A stretch of 23,751 nucleotides of DNA from JBBPYR01 sp038199755 (GCA_038199755.1 JBBPYR010000042.1:1-23751); one strand, 5' to 3'. Counted from the stretch's first letter, positions 6,831 to 14,921 are shown. Made by a program: numbers and translations. The notes: a model not told the origin generated them from the letters alone.

Positions 6831-8465
6831 TCAGGCCCCACGGGCTCGGTCGATGATAGCATCCGCTTCTGGTCGATTAATGGACACACCGCGCCAGACC
6901 ACATGCTGATCAGGTCGCACAAGGATCAGCGAGGCGTCGTAGAGCGTTTCGAGTGTCTGACCACGTAGCTCAACAACGGTCAGCGGCACACGACGGGCCG
7001 CAGTGGACTCGATAAATGGGGTCACGTTGGCGTCATCGCGGAGCCGCAGCAGCGACAATCCGTTTCCCAGTTGATCATAGAGCGAGGCTCCCCCTGATAA
7101 CCAGAGATGCGGCAGACGCGCCCCTGGTCGCGCTGTTGGCGAATATGCCTGACCTTCGGGAAGAGGAGGTGTGCCGTCGTCAACGATCACTGGCGAAGCA
7201 TCGTACAGGTAGCCGAGGACCAGTCCCAGGCTGTGGAACTCGCGGTCTTTGGTTGCCTGAATCACCTGAGCGGCTACACGCCGCGCTTGCTCACCAACGA
7301 GGCCTGGATCGTCCAGGTTTGCCTTGCCCAGTTCAGGAGCGAGTACGCTCATATTCGCGACTGCCTCCCGAATGGTGCGCTCGGCAATAGGTCTGCGTTC
7401 CACCTCATAGCTTGCGAGCAGATCATCTCCTCCCCAGCCTTCAAGGACCGCTGCCAGTTTCCAGCCGATGTTCACGGCATCGCCGATACCTGTGTTAAAA
7501 CCATGTCCACCCCAGGGCGGATTGAGATGTGCGGCATCTCCGACCAGGAAGACACGACCGTTGCGGTAGCACTCCGCCAGTAACATGCGTGCTGTCCAGG
7601 GGTCGGTTCCCAGCACCTCAGCATCGATCTCATTTCCGACAAGGCCACGAATCAGAGCATATGGATCGGCCAGCCCGATCTCAGCAGAAACGCCATTAGC
7701 AATGGCCCACCACTGATCCTCCATATCCATCCGGCCTAGAACGCCAGGGCAAGCCGGATTGAGCACCCAGTAGTGAACCGCGGGACCGTGGGATTGTCGC
7801 TCGGCCAATCCCGGTGCGCGGAAGACCATGCCGAAGTTCGGACGCTGATCTGAGGTCCCCACGTAGTGGATGCCGATGGCAGCTCGAACGACACTCCGCG
7901 CTCCATCGCAACCCAACACATAGGATGCCCTGAGCTGTCGATGTTCTCCCTGCTCGTTCACGATAGTCGTCAAGACGCCGTCATCATCCTGTTGAAGGGT
8001 GTGCAGCGACCAGCCCAGGCAGAGGTGGCATGACTCTAGATCGCTGACTGCCTCTCGCAACACCTCCTCGACCAGGGGCTGGGCAATCTGCTGGCCGCTC
8101 TCTGCAAAGACATCAGTGCGCTCTCGTGAAAGACCGAGGCAGTTGGTAAAACGCATTACCTCGTGACCAAGCAACGTGGTGCAGAACACGACATCCTGCG
8201 ACCAGTCCACCTTGAGGGGTGCTACCTCGCGTATGCGCTGTGCTAGTCCCCACCTGCGAAAATGTTCCATCGTCCGCACATTGGCCGTCTTGGCACGTGG
8301 CCTGAGCCGAGAGACGACGCGCCTCGGCTCCACAATCAGGCACTGTACACCTCGCCGTCCTAACTCAACAGCTGCGCTCAGACCTACCGGGCCACCGCCG
8401 ACGATGAGGACAATCGTCTCCTGGGGAATAGCTTGACTTTTGTCACTCGTTTCTCTCGTCGTCAT
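6831..8465 (-). CDS. FAD-dependent aromatic-ring monooxygenase (PheA/TfdB/MhpA type)
   Basis: A 544-residue class A flavin hydroxylase. The dinucleotide-binding GGGPVG is at residues 23-28, the middle DG motif reads GCDGARSVVR at 185-194, and the ribityl-binding GDAAH is at 309-313, followed by NPPWGGHGFNTGIGDAVNIG. The last ~100 residues look like the thioredoxin-like C-terminal domain of phenol hydroxylases (GARLPHLWL through VVWRGVS). Such enzymes use NAD(P)H and oxygen to hydroxylate phenolic rings before cleavage; the exact substrate cannot be read. The ATG at 8465 has GAGGAG seven bases ahead. It sits in the minus-strand catabolic operon, after the DoxX pseudogene and before the truncated amidohydrolase. 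Full length with all motifs present, so likely functional. Confidence 0.92.
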   Translation of the reverse strand: MTTRETSDKSQAIPQETIVLIVGGGPVGLSAAVELGRRGVQCLIVEPRRVVSRLRPRAKTANVRTMEHFRRWGLAQRIREVAPLKVDWSQDVVFCTTLLGHEVMRFTNCLGLSRERTDVFAESGQQIAQPLVEEVLREAVSDLESCHLCLGWSLHTLQQDDDGVLTTIVNEQGEHRQLRASYVLGCDGARSVVRAAIGIHYVGTSDQRPNFGMVFRAPGLAERQSHGPAVHYWVLNPACPGVLGRMDMEDQWWAIANGVSAEIGLADPYALIRGLVGNEIDAEVLGTDPWTARMLLAECYRNGRVFLVGDAAHLNPPWGGHGFNTGIGDAVNIGWKLAAVLEGWGGDDLLASYEVERRPIAERTIREAVANMSVLAPELGKANLDDPGLVGEQARRVAAQVIQATKDREFHSLGLVLGYLYDASPVIVDDGTPPLPEGQAYSPTARPGARLPHLWLSGGASLYDQLGNGLSLLRLRDDANVTPFIESTAARRVPLTVVELRGQTLETLYDASLILVRPDQHVVWRGVSINRPEADAIIDRARGA

Positions 8466-8560
8466 GGTACGCTCCTCACTTTATTTAGATGCATGTGTGA
8501 GAACTTTTACTACAGGGACCTGGATGTGCTCTTTTAAGAGCATTTATTCTCATTTTCTTT

Positions 8561-8921
8561 TCATGTGTCCTTTTCAGGGAGTACCATCAGCAAGCCACTG
8601 AGCAAGCCGAGATTTTTGAGAAACTGGAGCAATTACTTTTCGCACTCTGGTCCAGGCTCATATTTCCATAAGAGATGTCCCACAAGCCTTGTCGAAGTCA
8701 AGCAGCCAACCAGCAGAGCTGTAGTGAGTAGGGGACGATGCCCAGACCGAGGAGGAGACCAGCACGAATCATCAGTCCCCCATTGAACACTACCCTCTGC
8801 TCTGGTCATGGGATACCCGCTACTGCAACCATGTAGGGCGTCCACCGGGCTTGCTAAATGCTTCCCATCCACCATAGATGAAGATACCGGAGAGAAGCAA
8901 GCGTGTTAGTGCTCGTATCAT
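8561..8921 (-). pseudogene. DoxX-family membrane protein gene, several frameshifts and an in-frame stop
   Basis: Reading the minus strand in shifting frames recovers most of a small DoxX protein. From the ATG at 8921: MIRALTRLLLSGIFIYGGWE, then AFSKPGGRPTWL and a stop. Another frame gives VFNGGLMIRAGLLLGLGIVP. A third gives LLVGCLTSTRLVGHLLWKYE, an in-frame TAA, then LLQFLKNLGLLSGLLMVLPE to a TGA at 8561. The pieces are in the right order and cover the usual four hydrophobic segments. At least two frameshifts and one nonsense codon make this a dead gene rather than a sequencing slip. Its start overlaps the stop of the upstream YCII gene (TGATG), showing that the two were translationally coupled. 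DoxX proteins are membrane partners of oxidoreductases; function here is lost. Confidence 0.82.
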
Positions 8922-9271
8922 CAGTGTGTCTCTTCTGTCTCTTGCATGGGTGACAGTTCACGTATCGGTTCCGAAGCAAAGGTGTCAAAGGCACTACTGC
9001 GCTTAGGAAAATCGGTGGCCTCGAACGCAAATATCTCGTATTCAGCCAGACCCTTCTGTTGATAGGGATCTGTAGTCAGAATCTCACGCAGCTCTTGCTC
9101 GCTGGATGCTCGTGCTACAACGATTCCTCCGATTGCGGGATCTCGCCGTCCTGAAACGAGAAATCGTCCAGCTTCATACTGCCGCTGTACCCACGCGCTA
9201 TGCAATGCAAAAGAGCGGTTGACCTCATCAAGCGGTCTTTGGAAACGAGAGAGCAAAACAAACATTCGCAT
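8921..9271 (-). CDS. YCII-domain (YciI-like) protein
   Basis: 116 residues from the ATG at 9271, chosen because GTGGAG lies six bases ahead and MRMFVLLSRF is the usual first strand; an upstream in-frame start at 9319 has no ribosome site. The fold signature is visible: His24 in LHSAWVQRQYEAGRFLVSG, a glycine-rich IGGIVVARA strand and TDPYQQKGLAEYEI. YCII proteins are small ferredoxin-like dimers. In aromatic catabolism some remove chlorine or isomerise ring-cleavage products (TftG type), and the operon setting makes such a role plausible but unproven. It lies between the VOC protein and the DoxX pseudogene and overlaps the latter's start by one base. Confidence 0.8.
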   Translation of the reverse strand: MRMFVLLSRFQRPLDEVNRSFALHSAWVQRQYEAGRFLVSGRRDPAIGGIVVARASSEQELREILTTDPYQQKGLAEYEIFAFEATDFPKRSSAFDTFASEPIRELSPMQETEETH

Positions 9272-9331
9272 AGTATCTCCACTTGAATTGCTAAGAACGC
9301 CATGTGGCTTTAAGACCATATAGGCCCGAAC

Positions 9332-9347
9332 AAATGTCTATACATTT
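9332..9347. promoter_or_regulatory. Small palindrome AAATGT-CTAT-ACATTT ahead of the YCII gene
   Basis: A 6-bp-arm inverted repeat in the 150-bp gap between the VOC gene and the YCII gene, about 60 bp before the YCII start. GntR/FCD operators often have this AT-rich twofold form, so it could be a secondary operator for the regulator at 11669. It does not match the ATTATGCATAA copies in the divergent promoter, so the link is weak. Confidence 0.25.
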
Positions 9348-9469
9348 CATGTTCATACCCGTGCAAATACTGTCCAAGGCTGCGTGTTAGGTCTGCAACA
9401 TCCTCTCATAGGTAGAATTGGCGGAGAGGCGACTCAAAGGTTGCATGAGTTCTCCACATATCACCACGA

Positions 9470-10090
9470 CTATAATGGAGAGCGTGGGTCGCCGATTGGT
9501 ACATGCAGATCAAAAGGTTCAGAGGGTTGAAATTCACCAGCATATGCTCGCTCGTGCAGTTCGGCGAACGAGGCTCCCACCTGATGTGCCGCGATCATCT
9601 GCTCAGGATCAACAGGCATACCAATGGGGTTTGCAGCAAATTGCGGCGAGGTACGCATCCACTCGCTGGACTCCTGCCAACTCTTAAAGTTATCAACTTG
9701 CAGTTCAACGCTGTTGCCGTCAGGGTCCTCATAGTAGAAGGACATGGTCAGACCATGATCGAGACTGGCGTGTGGTTTAATGCCCAACGCCTTCAGGCGC
9801 ACATAGGTGTCGAGCAGGTCCCCCATTGCTGGGTACTCGAAAGCACTATGATGGAAGCCCGTGTGCATCAACTTGTCAGAGTCCTCGCTCAAATAGGGCG
9901 AGACCAGTAACGCGAGACGATGGTTGGCCTCGTCGTTGGTGAGCCAGGCTCCACCAGGAAAGTAATAGTTTACTGTCATGCCCACTACAGTGCTGTACCA
10001 CTCAATCATTTCGTGCAAGCGTGACGTCTTCAGATTGAAGTGGTGCAAAATAGGCGTAACGCGCTTCGTGTTCTCAGAAACGTGTGACAT
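9470..10090 (-). CDS. VOC-superfamily protein, extradiol ring-cleavage dioxygenase-like
   Basis: 206 residues. The first ~135 form one vicinal-oxygen-chelate module: LHHFNLKT (His16/17), HTGFHHSAFEY (His80/81) and YYEDPDGNSVELQVD (Glu129). This His-His-Glu set is the metal site of type I extradiol dioxygenases such as catechol 2,3-dioxygenase, and also of glyoxalase-like relatives. About 70 further residues follow, shorter than the two-module dioxygenases. In this operon, next to a ring hydroxylase and an alpha/beta hydrolase, ring cleavage of a hydroxylated aromatic is the most economical reading. The ATG at 10090 has GAGAGGAG eight bases ahead. All candidate ligands are present, so it is probably functional; the substrate is unknown. 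Confidence 0.85.
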   Translation of the reverse strand: MSHVSENTKRVTPILHHFNLKTSRLHEMIEWYSTVVGMTVNYYFPGGAWLTNDEANHRLALLVSPYLSEDSDKLMHTGFHHSAFEYPAMGDLLDTYVRLKALGIKPHASLDHGLTMSFYYEDPDGNSVELQVDNFKSWQESSEWMRTSPQFAANPIGMPVDPEQMIAAHQVGASFAELHERAYAGEFQPSEPFDLHVPIGDPRSPL

Positions 10091-10172
10091 TCCTTTTCTC
10101 CTCTCAGGTGTTGAGATGAAAGACTTCTCTTCTATGAGACATGTCTCTCCAGTGAGATGGACTCACCTCTTT

Positions 10173-10320
10173 TTATTTTGCTGCTCCGCGTGATACGCTG
10201 CCGCCGACGTACGTCCGAGTATCCACAACGGGATTGCGAAGCTGTCCAATGCCCTCGATTTCGACTTCAACGACATCCCCATTCCGTGCCGGTATGAAGC
10301 CGATAACTCACCAGTTGCAT
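10173..10320 (-). pseudogene. Fumarylacetoacetate hydrolase (FAH) family gene collapsed by internal deletion
   Basis: The ATG at 10320, with AAGAGGA nine bases ahead, gives MQLVSYRLHTGTEWG, a normal FAH-family N-terminus. After only ~10-15 codons the other frame takes over and reads GFIPARNGDVVEVEIEGIG followed by QLRNPVVDTRTYVGG to a TAA at 10173, a normal FAH C-terminus. Roughly 230 middle residues, including the metal-binding glutamates and aspartate, are missing, and the remaining length is not a multiple of three. This is the scar of one internal deletion. Intact FAH enzymes hydrolyse or decarboxylate ring-cleavage products in meta-cleavage and homoprotocatechuate pathways, which fits the neighbours. 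It sits 17 bases after the alpha/beta hydrolase stop. Confidence 0.8.
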
Positions 10321-10336
10321 GACAGCATTCCTCTTT

Positions 10337-11221
10337 CTAAAGACTGGCTCGATTGAGTTGATAGACGATGCACTCCTCGACAAAGGCGAGGATTTTCATG
10401 TAGAACGCGCGAGCCAGGGTATGTAATTCTACTGAATGACCTGCCAGGCGCTGCACGCCGACATCGACAAAGGGCGCGGCAGAGAACATGGCAGCCACAT
10501 GGCTGAGTGCTGCTGCATCAGGCCGCCAGAGGTGATCATATTCAGGCACGATGAACTGAACAGGAACCCGCACCTGCGCGGCGACTCCGGGCAGGCGTGC
10601 GCCCCATCTCTGGGCCTCCGCAAGTTCTATCGCGGCAGTGGGAACGTCGCGCTGTGGATCATAGTGAGCCTGCTCTTCTGGATAGGACCAGGGGGGTCCG
10701 TACATAGCCCTAAGTTTGATCGCAATATCCATCATCACGGTCGGCGCGTCACTGACTAAAGACGCAAAGGCGACCTTGGTCTGCTCATTATAGAGCGCGC
10801 CGGAGCCAGTCATGTTCATCCCAAGCAGACGCTCATGCGGCTGTTCTGCAGCGAGCAGCAAGGAGATCATGCCCCCGATGGAATGACCAATCAAAAACAT
10901 CCCAGCCGATTGCTGACCATACGTATGCCAAATCTCCGAAAGTGCCTGTCGGAGGATGGGAACCTGACCATCGAACGAAAGTTGGTCTTGTGGAACAGAA
11001 GTAGCTGTCCCATACCCAGGTCGGTCAAGAGCAAGAATCGAATAGCCGAGTGAAGCGCAAAACTCGAGTAACTGTGACGGAGCAGTATCAAAATATTTAC
11101 TCGAATAGGTCCCACCATGGAGTGCGACGAGCAGTGCTCTTGGCTGACCATTCGTCGCTGGAAGAAAACGTCCTGAAAGCTCGATAGTACCTGCACGTAT
11201 GCTAACCGCTTGACTCGTCAT
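10337..11221 (-). CDS. Alpha/beta hydrolase
   Basis: 294 residues with a standard hydrolase fold: an oxyanion strand LLVALHGGTYSSKYFD, nucleophile Ser114 in LIGHSIGGM, a likely acid Asp229 in FIVPEYDHLWRPD, and His262 in LAGHSVELH. There is no signal peptide, so it is cytoplasmic. In meta-cleavage pathways such enzymes hydrolyse the carbon-carbon bond of 2-hydroxymuconic-semialdehyde-type products (MhpC/DmpD), and the adjacent VOC protein, FAH remnant and flavin hydroxylase suggest a related step. An esterase or lactonase is possible, as the sequence alone does not decide. The ATG at 11221 follows AAGGAAAGGGAAACACG. It appears to be the first full gene of the minus-strand operon that diverges from the GntR gene. 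Confidence 0.88.
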   Translation of the reverse strand: MTSQAVSIRAGTIELSGRFLPATNGQPRALLVALHGGTYSSKYFDTAPSQLLEFCASLGYSILALDRPGYGTATSVPQDQLSFDGQVPILRQALSEIWHTYGQQSAGMFLIGHSIGGMISLLLAAEQPHERLLGMNMTGSGALYNEQTKVAFASLVSDAPTVMMDIAIKLRAMYGPPWSYPEEQAHYDPQRDVPTAAIELAEAQRWGARLPGVAAQVRVPVQFIVPEYDHLWRPDAAALSHVAAMFSAAPFVDVGVQRLAGHSVELHTLARAFYMKILAFVEECIVYQLNRASL

Positions 11222-11337
11222 CGTGTTTCCCTTTCCTTCTCTTTACTCAATCTCAGCAATAGGTCCACATTAGGAAGAAGCTTGAGGAAAGCGAGTTGAC
11301 CCAGCCAAACCAAGGTTGCTGTTCTCTGTTCGATCAT
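11218..11337 (-). CDS. Possible 39-residue leader peptide
   Basis: A short frame starting ATG at 11337 with AAAGGAAA about nine bases ahead; its TGA overlaps the alpha/beta hydrolase ATG (ATGA). The peptide has a hydrophobic middle, LVWLGQLAFLKLLPNVDLLL, and a charged tail. The overlap suggests translational coupling, but there is no family resemblance and it could be chance. A longer reading from a GTG at 11412 is also open. Confidence 0.3.
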   Translation of the reverse strand: MIEQRTATLVWLGQLAFLKLLPNVDLLLRLSKEKERETR

Positions 11338-11492
11338 GAGAGATTTCCTTTCACTGATGCCATTCAGCCAGTAACAAGGTAACATCTTCGTCCTGCCTTC
11401 TTTCCAATCCACGCTCCTTTTAGCACAGATTTCCTTGTCGAGTGCCTACCTCCTTTCTCTTTTTGCTCGATAGAAATACTCGAGCATTATGC

Positions 11493-11504
11493 ATTATGCA
11501 TAAT
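11493..11504. promoter_or_regulatory. Candidate GntR operator, distal copy (ATTATGCATAAT)
   Basis: A perfect 12-bp palindrome, overlapped by a tandem GCATTAT repeat. It lies in the 11413-11668 divergent region on the side nearer the minus-strand catabolic genes. The same core recurs at 11620-11630 next to the regulator's promoter. Shared sites in a divergent region are typical for GntR/FCD regulators controlling both their own gene and an operon. Confidence 0.55.
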
Positions 11505-11592
11505 ATGTATTGAACCCATTCAAACCGTAAGTTTAAAATGCACGAAAATGATGATAGTACGTCTAATATCATTATTTTCTCTACTTTTCCTC

Positions 11593-11620
11593 TGGACAAA
11601 ATGGGTTGGAATAGTATACA
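11593..11620 (+). promoter_or_regulatory. Candidate promoter of the gntR operon
   Basis: TGGACA at 11593-11598 and TATACA at 11615-11620, 16 bp apart, form a reasonable sigma-70-type promoter. Transcription would start some 40 bases before the regulator's ATG. The palindrome ATTATGCATAA begins at the last base of the -10 box, so a bound regulator would block it. Confidence 0.5.
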
Positions 11621-11630
11621 TTATGCATAA
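11620..11630. promoter_or_regulatory. Candidate GntR operator, proximal copy (ATTATGCATAA)
   Basis: The core TTATGCATAA at 11621-11630 is a perfect palindrome and matches the copy at 11493-11504. It touches the -10 box of the candidate gntR promoter, consistent with negative autoregulation. The assignment to this regulator is inferred from position and repetition only. Confidence 0.55.
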
Positions 11631-11668
11631 CGCATGGAACGATTGTCAAGAGGGAGAGCATAACGCTT

Positions 11669-12373
11669 ATGAATTTGATAGCCGCAACTAGGAAGAGTAA
11701 TGCGAATGGGACGTTTACGAAGCTCACAATAGCGGAGCAGATTGCAACAGCTCTTCGCCAAGAAATCGTCACGGGACAGCTTCCGCCAGGGACGCGGTTG
11801 CTCCAGATAGAGACCGCACAACGCTTCGGGGTGAGTACGACGCCTGTCCGTGAGGCTTTCGGGCTCTTGCAACGTGATGGTCTGGTGCAGATAGACACGC
11901 ATCGAGGCGTGACCGTTTTCTTACCGACCGTCCAGGACTTGATCGAACACTACGAGATTCGTATGGCACTGGAGATGCTGGCTGCTGAGAAAACAGCCAG
12001 ATGTTTTCACGCTGGGGATGCGCCTCCGCTTGCTGCTCTCCTCGATGAGATGCGTGACACTAGTGATGCCATTTTTTATGTTGAGTGCAATCAGCAGTTC
12101 CATGTGAGATTGTATACCCTGTCGGGACGTTCGCGGCTGGTCACCATGATTGAGGAATTGCGGAATGCCTCGCTTGCCTACAATCATCTCTATGCAGCGG
12201 CTGACGTTCCCAGAGATGCACATCGTCTCGATGCCGAACACCGTGAGATTCTTGCAGCGTGCCAGGCCAATGATCCCGTTCGTGCTTCAGGAGCCGTGCG
12301 CCACCACATTCAACAGACGATTGTACATGTCACGAAACTGCTTGAGCAGGAAGCCAATACAGAAAAAGGATAA
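11669..12373 (+). CDS. GntR-family transcriptional regulator, FCD subfamily
   Basis: 234 residues. The N-terminal winged helix reads QIATALRQEIVTGQLPPGTR then RFGVSTTPVREAFGLLQRDG (about residues 24-73). The all-helical FCD effector domain follows (about 90-222) with the usual metal-site residues Asn141 and His145 (NQQFH), His191 (AEHREI) and His212/213. FCD regulators bind small organic acids and usually repress catabolic genes until the substrate appears. Its position, divergent from the ring-degradation operon and five bases before the E1-like gene, makes it the likely regulator of both directions. A ribosome site, AGGGAG, is 12 bases before the ATG, rather distant. Two ATTATGCATAA palindromes upstream are candidate operators. 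Confidence 0.93.
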   Translation: MNLIAATRKSNANGTFTKLTIAEQIATALRQEIVTGQLPPGTRLLQIETAQRFGVSTTPVREAFGLLQRDGLVQIDTHRGVTVFLPTVQDLIEHYEIRMALEMLAAEKTARCFHAGDAPPLAALLDEMRDTSDAIFYVECNQQFHVRLYTLSGRSRLVTMIEELRNASLAYNHLYAAADVPRDAHRLDAEHREILAACQANDPVRASGAVRHHIQQTIVHVTKLLEQEANTEKG

Positions 12374-12378
12374 GAAGC

Positions 12379-14835
12379 ATGAAAGGATATGAAGATATTC
12401 GTTTCGGGCAGGATGGGTCTCCACCAGAGACAACCAGTCCCGATATATGGCCGTTATCTCCTGAAGAGTATTCCATTCTCGACGCCATTCAGCAGCGTGT
12501 CCTTTGGCTCTGTACACTCATGATTCATCATGCAAATAATGTACGGTCGAGCAGGGATGATCTCAAGGTTGGAGGCCATCAGGCATCGTCGGCCTCGATG
12601 GTTTCTATCCTCACCGCCCTGTATTTTCATTATCTGGATGCAGCCGACAGAGTGAGTGTAAAACCGCATGCCTCACCAGCCTACCATGCAATCCAATATC
12701 TCTTAGGGAATTTAGATCAGCACTACTTACGGACACTTCGGGCCTTCAATGGTCTGCAAGCCTACCCAAGTCGAACAAAAGACCCTGACCCGATTGATTT
12801 TAGCACAGGGTCAGTGGGTCTGGGAGCAGTGGCTCCCGCTTTTGCAGCCGTGGCTCACCGCTACGCACAGAAGCACTTTGGTCAGGTGACTTCCCATCGT
12901 TTTGTCGCAGTCATTGGTGATGCGGAACTTGACGAAGGAAGTGTCTGGGAGGCGACTATTGATGAAGCGTTGCAAGGATTGGGAAACGTTCTGCTGATTG
13001 TCGATTTGAATCGGCAAAGTCTGGATCGCGTCGTGCCAGGTATCCGCGCAACACAGTTGAAACGGCTGTTTCAGGCAGCAAATTGGCAGGTCGTCGAGGC
13101 GAAATACGGACAACAGTTGCAGCACGTCTTTGCACGTCCAGGTGGGAAAGCATTACGGCAGCGTATCGATGAGATGAGCAATGAGGAATATCAGAGTCTG
13201 CTACGCCGACAAGGAGCCGACATCCGCACTCGCCTCACTCACCCGTTTGGTTCTGAGGATGCAGAGGACCAGGACATCGCGCATGCGCTGAGTGAGGCAC
13301 CGAATGAACAACTTCCCGCACTCCTGAGCAACCTTGGTGGGCATGACCTCAACAGCCTCCTCTCGGCCTTCTCACAAGCCGACCACAATCAGGAAGTCCC
13401 GACGGTTGTCTTTGCGTATACCATTAAAGGCTGGGGGCTGCCCTTCGCTGGCGAGGCGCTCAACCATTCGATGCTGCTCAGTGTCGAACAGATGACACGG
13501 CTTCAGCAAGCAATGGGCATTGCAGATGGACACGAATGGGACGCATTTAGCCCGAACTCTTTCGAGGGCCGTTGGTGTCAAAGAGCGGCCCAACGGTTGC
13601 AGCGTGAAAACGAGCAACGCCATCCACTACTTGCATCGGAAGTAATTCCCCCTACTATTGACCTTTCCTATCCAGATAAGCTTTCGACACAGGAGGCGTT
13701 TGGTCGTGTGTTACCCAAACTTGCGGACCTTCCTTCTCTCGGCAAGCGTCTCGTATCTGCCGCGCCTGATGTTGCTGTCTCGACTCACCTGAGTACCTGG
13801 GTCAGCAAAGTCGGCGTCTTCTCATCAACTCCCCATCCTGACTATCAGGAGGGAATGCAACGCCTCATTCGCTGGCAACCGAGTCCTACTGGGCAGCATA
13901 TTGAGTTAGGTATTTCGGAGATGAACCTGTTTATGTTGCTTGGGCAACTGGGATTGAGCTACGAGCTGTGTGGACAGCAACTCTTTCCCATTGGCACCGT
14001 CTATGACCCCTTTGTCTGTCGGGGCTTGGATGCGCTGATCTACGGACTCTACAGTGGGGCAAAATTTATCTTTGTCGGAACTCCCTCTGGTATCAGCCTC
14101 AGTCCAGAAGGAGGAGCGCATCAGTCTACCGTCACTGCCTCGCTAGGGATTGAACTGCCAGAACTCAATTATTATGAGCCAGCCTTCGCATGTGAGGTGG
14201 AATGGATACTGCTCGATGCGTTACGTGAATGCTGTGACCGTGTGTCCGGCCGCTCGACCTACCTTCGCCTTTCGACAAAAAAGATTGACCAACAAGTACT
14301 TAAGCCAGCTTTACAGCGTCTTGGAAAAGAGGAATTGCGTCGGCAAATTCTTGCTGGCGGGTATCGCTTACTCGAAGGATGTGATTTCGTGCCTGATGCA
14401 ACAGCGAATGAAGTGGTACATATTGCAACCTCAGGCGCGATGGTGCCCGAAGCGGTCGAGGCGGCACAACTCCTCGCTACAGAAGGGATTGCAGCAAATG
14501 TCCTGCACGTCACCAGTCCGCAAAAACTCTTCGCACTTTTCATGGAAGAACGTCATCGGCGTCTCCACAACCCGATGATGCCGGTCCAAAGTGGTCATCT
14601 GAACACGCTATTCTCACCAGAAGAACGCCATGCTCCAATTGTGACGGTACAGGATGCTTCAGCGCACAGCTTAGCATTTCTTGGTAGTCTGTATGGAGTT
14701 CCGACCATCCCACTCGGTGTTGATCGTTTTGGGCAATCAGGCTCACAAGTAGACCTCTATCAGTATGCGGGAATCAGTGTAGACGATATCGTCAATGCAG
14801 GGTATTTGGCATTAGAATTACGAGAAAATGCCTGA
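12379..14835 (+). CDS. Single-chain 2-oxoacid dehydrogenase E1-like (AceE/transketolase-type) TPP enzyme
   Basis: 818 residues in the order of homodimeric pyruvate dehydrogenase E1 and transketolase. There is an N-terminal TPP-binding half with IHHANNVRSSRDD, GGHQASSASMVSILTALYFH and the cofactor motif GDAELDEG (180-187) through Asn211. A middle pyrimidine-binding domain includes HIELGISEMNLFMLLGQLGL, and a C-terminal domain carries VTVQDASAHSLAFLGSLYGV and VDRFGQSGS. AceE proteins are ~890 residues, so this is somewhat short. The motif has Ala where GDG is usual. Enzymes of this class decarboxylate a 2-oxoacid such as pyruvate and pass the acyl group to a lipoyl E2. No E2 or E3 gene is in the window, so the acceptor is unknown; transketolase-like chemistry is an alternative. 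It lies five bases after the regulator and is clearly co-transcribed. Confidence 0.85.
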   Translation: MKGYEDIRFGQDGSPPETTSPDIWPLSPEEYSILDAIQQRVLWLCTLMIHHANNVRSSRDDLKVGGHQASSASMVSILTALYFHYLDAADRVSVKPHASPAYHAIQYLLGNLDQHYLRTLRAFNGLQAYPSRTKDPDPIDFSTGSVGLGAVAPAFAAVAHRYAQKHFGQVTSHRFVAVIGDAELDEGSVWEATIDEALQGLGNVLLIVDLNRQSLDRVVPGIRATQLKRLFQAANWQVVEAKYGQQLQHVFARPGGKALRQRIDEMSNEEYQSLLRRQGADIRTRLTHPFGSEDAEDQDIAHALSEAPNEQLPALLSNLGGHDLNSLLSAFSQADHNQEVPTVVFAYTIKGWGLPFAGEALNHSMLLSVEQMTRLQQAMGIADGHEWDAFSPNSFEGRWCQRAAQRLQRENEQRHPLLASEVIPPTIDLSYPDKLSTQEAFGRVLPKLADLPSLGKRLVSAAPDVAVSTHLSTWVSKVGVFSSTPHPDYQEGMQRLIRWQPSPTGQHIELGISEMNLFMLLGQLGLSYELCGQQLFPIGTVYDPFVCRGLDALIYGLYSGAKFIFVGTPSGISLSPEGGAHQSTVTASLGIELPELNYYEPAFACEVEWILLDALRECCDRVSGRSTYLRLSTKKIDQQVLKPALQRLGKEELRRQILAGGYRLLEGCDFVPDATANEVVHIATSGAMVPEAVEAAQLLATEGIAANVLHVTSPQKLFALFMEERHRRLHNPMMPVQSGHLNTLFSPEERHAPIVTVQDASAHSLAFLGSLYGVPTIPLGVDRFGQSGSQVDLYQYAGISVDDIVNAGYLALELRENA

Positions 14836-14921
14836 ACAATCTGTTAACAGGGAAAAAGAAGTTTCTCATTGTTGAAGTCTTCTTAAGGGGACGTGGCACT
14901 CGTTAAACGTCGAAGGAGAGA

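Noticed and set aside
8633..8875. An 80-codon minus-strand open frame that could be called a small protein
   Set aside because: Its second half is the LLVGCLTSTRLVGHLLWKYE part of the DoxX pseudogene; its first half is the same gene read out of frame.
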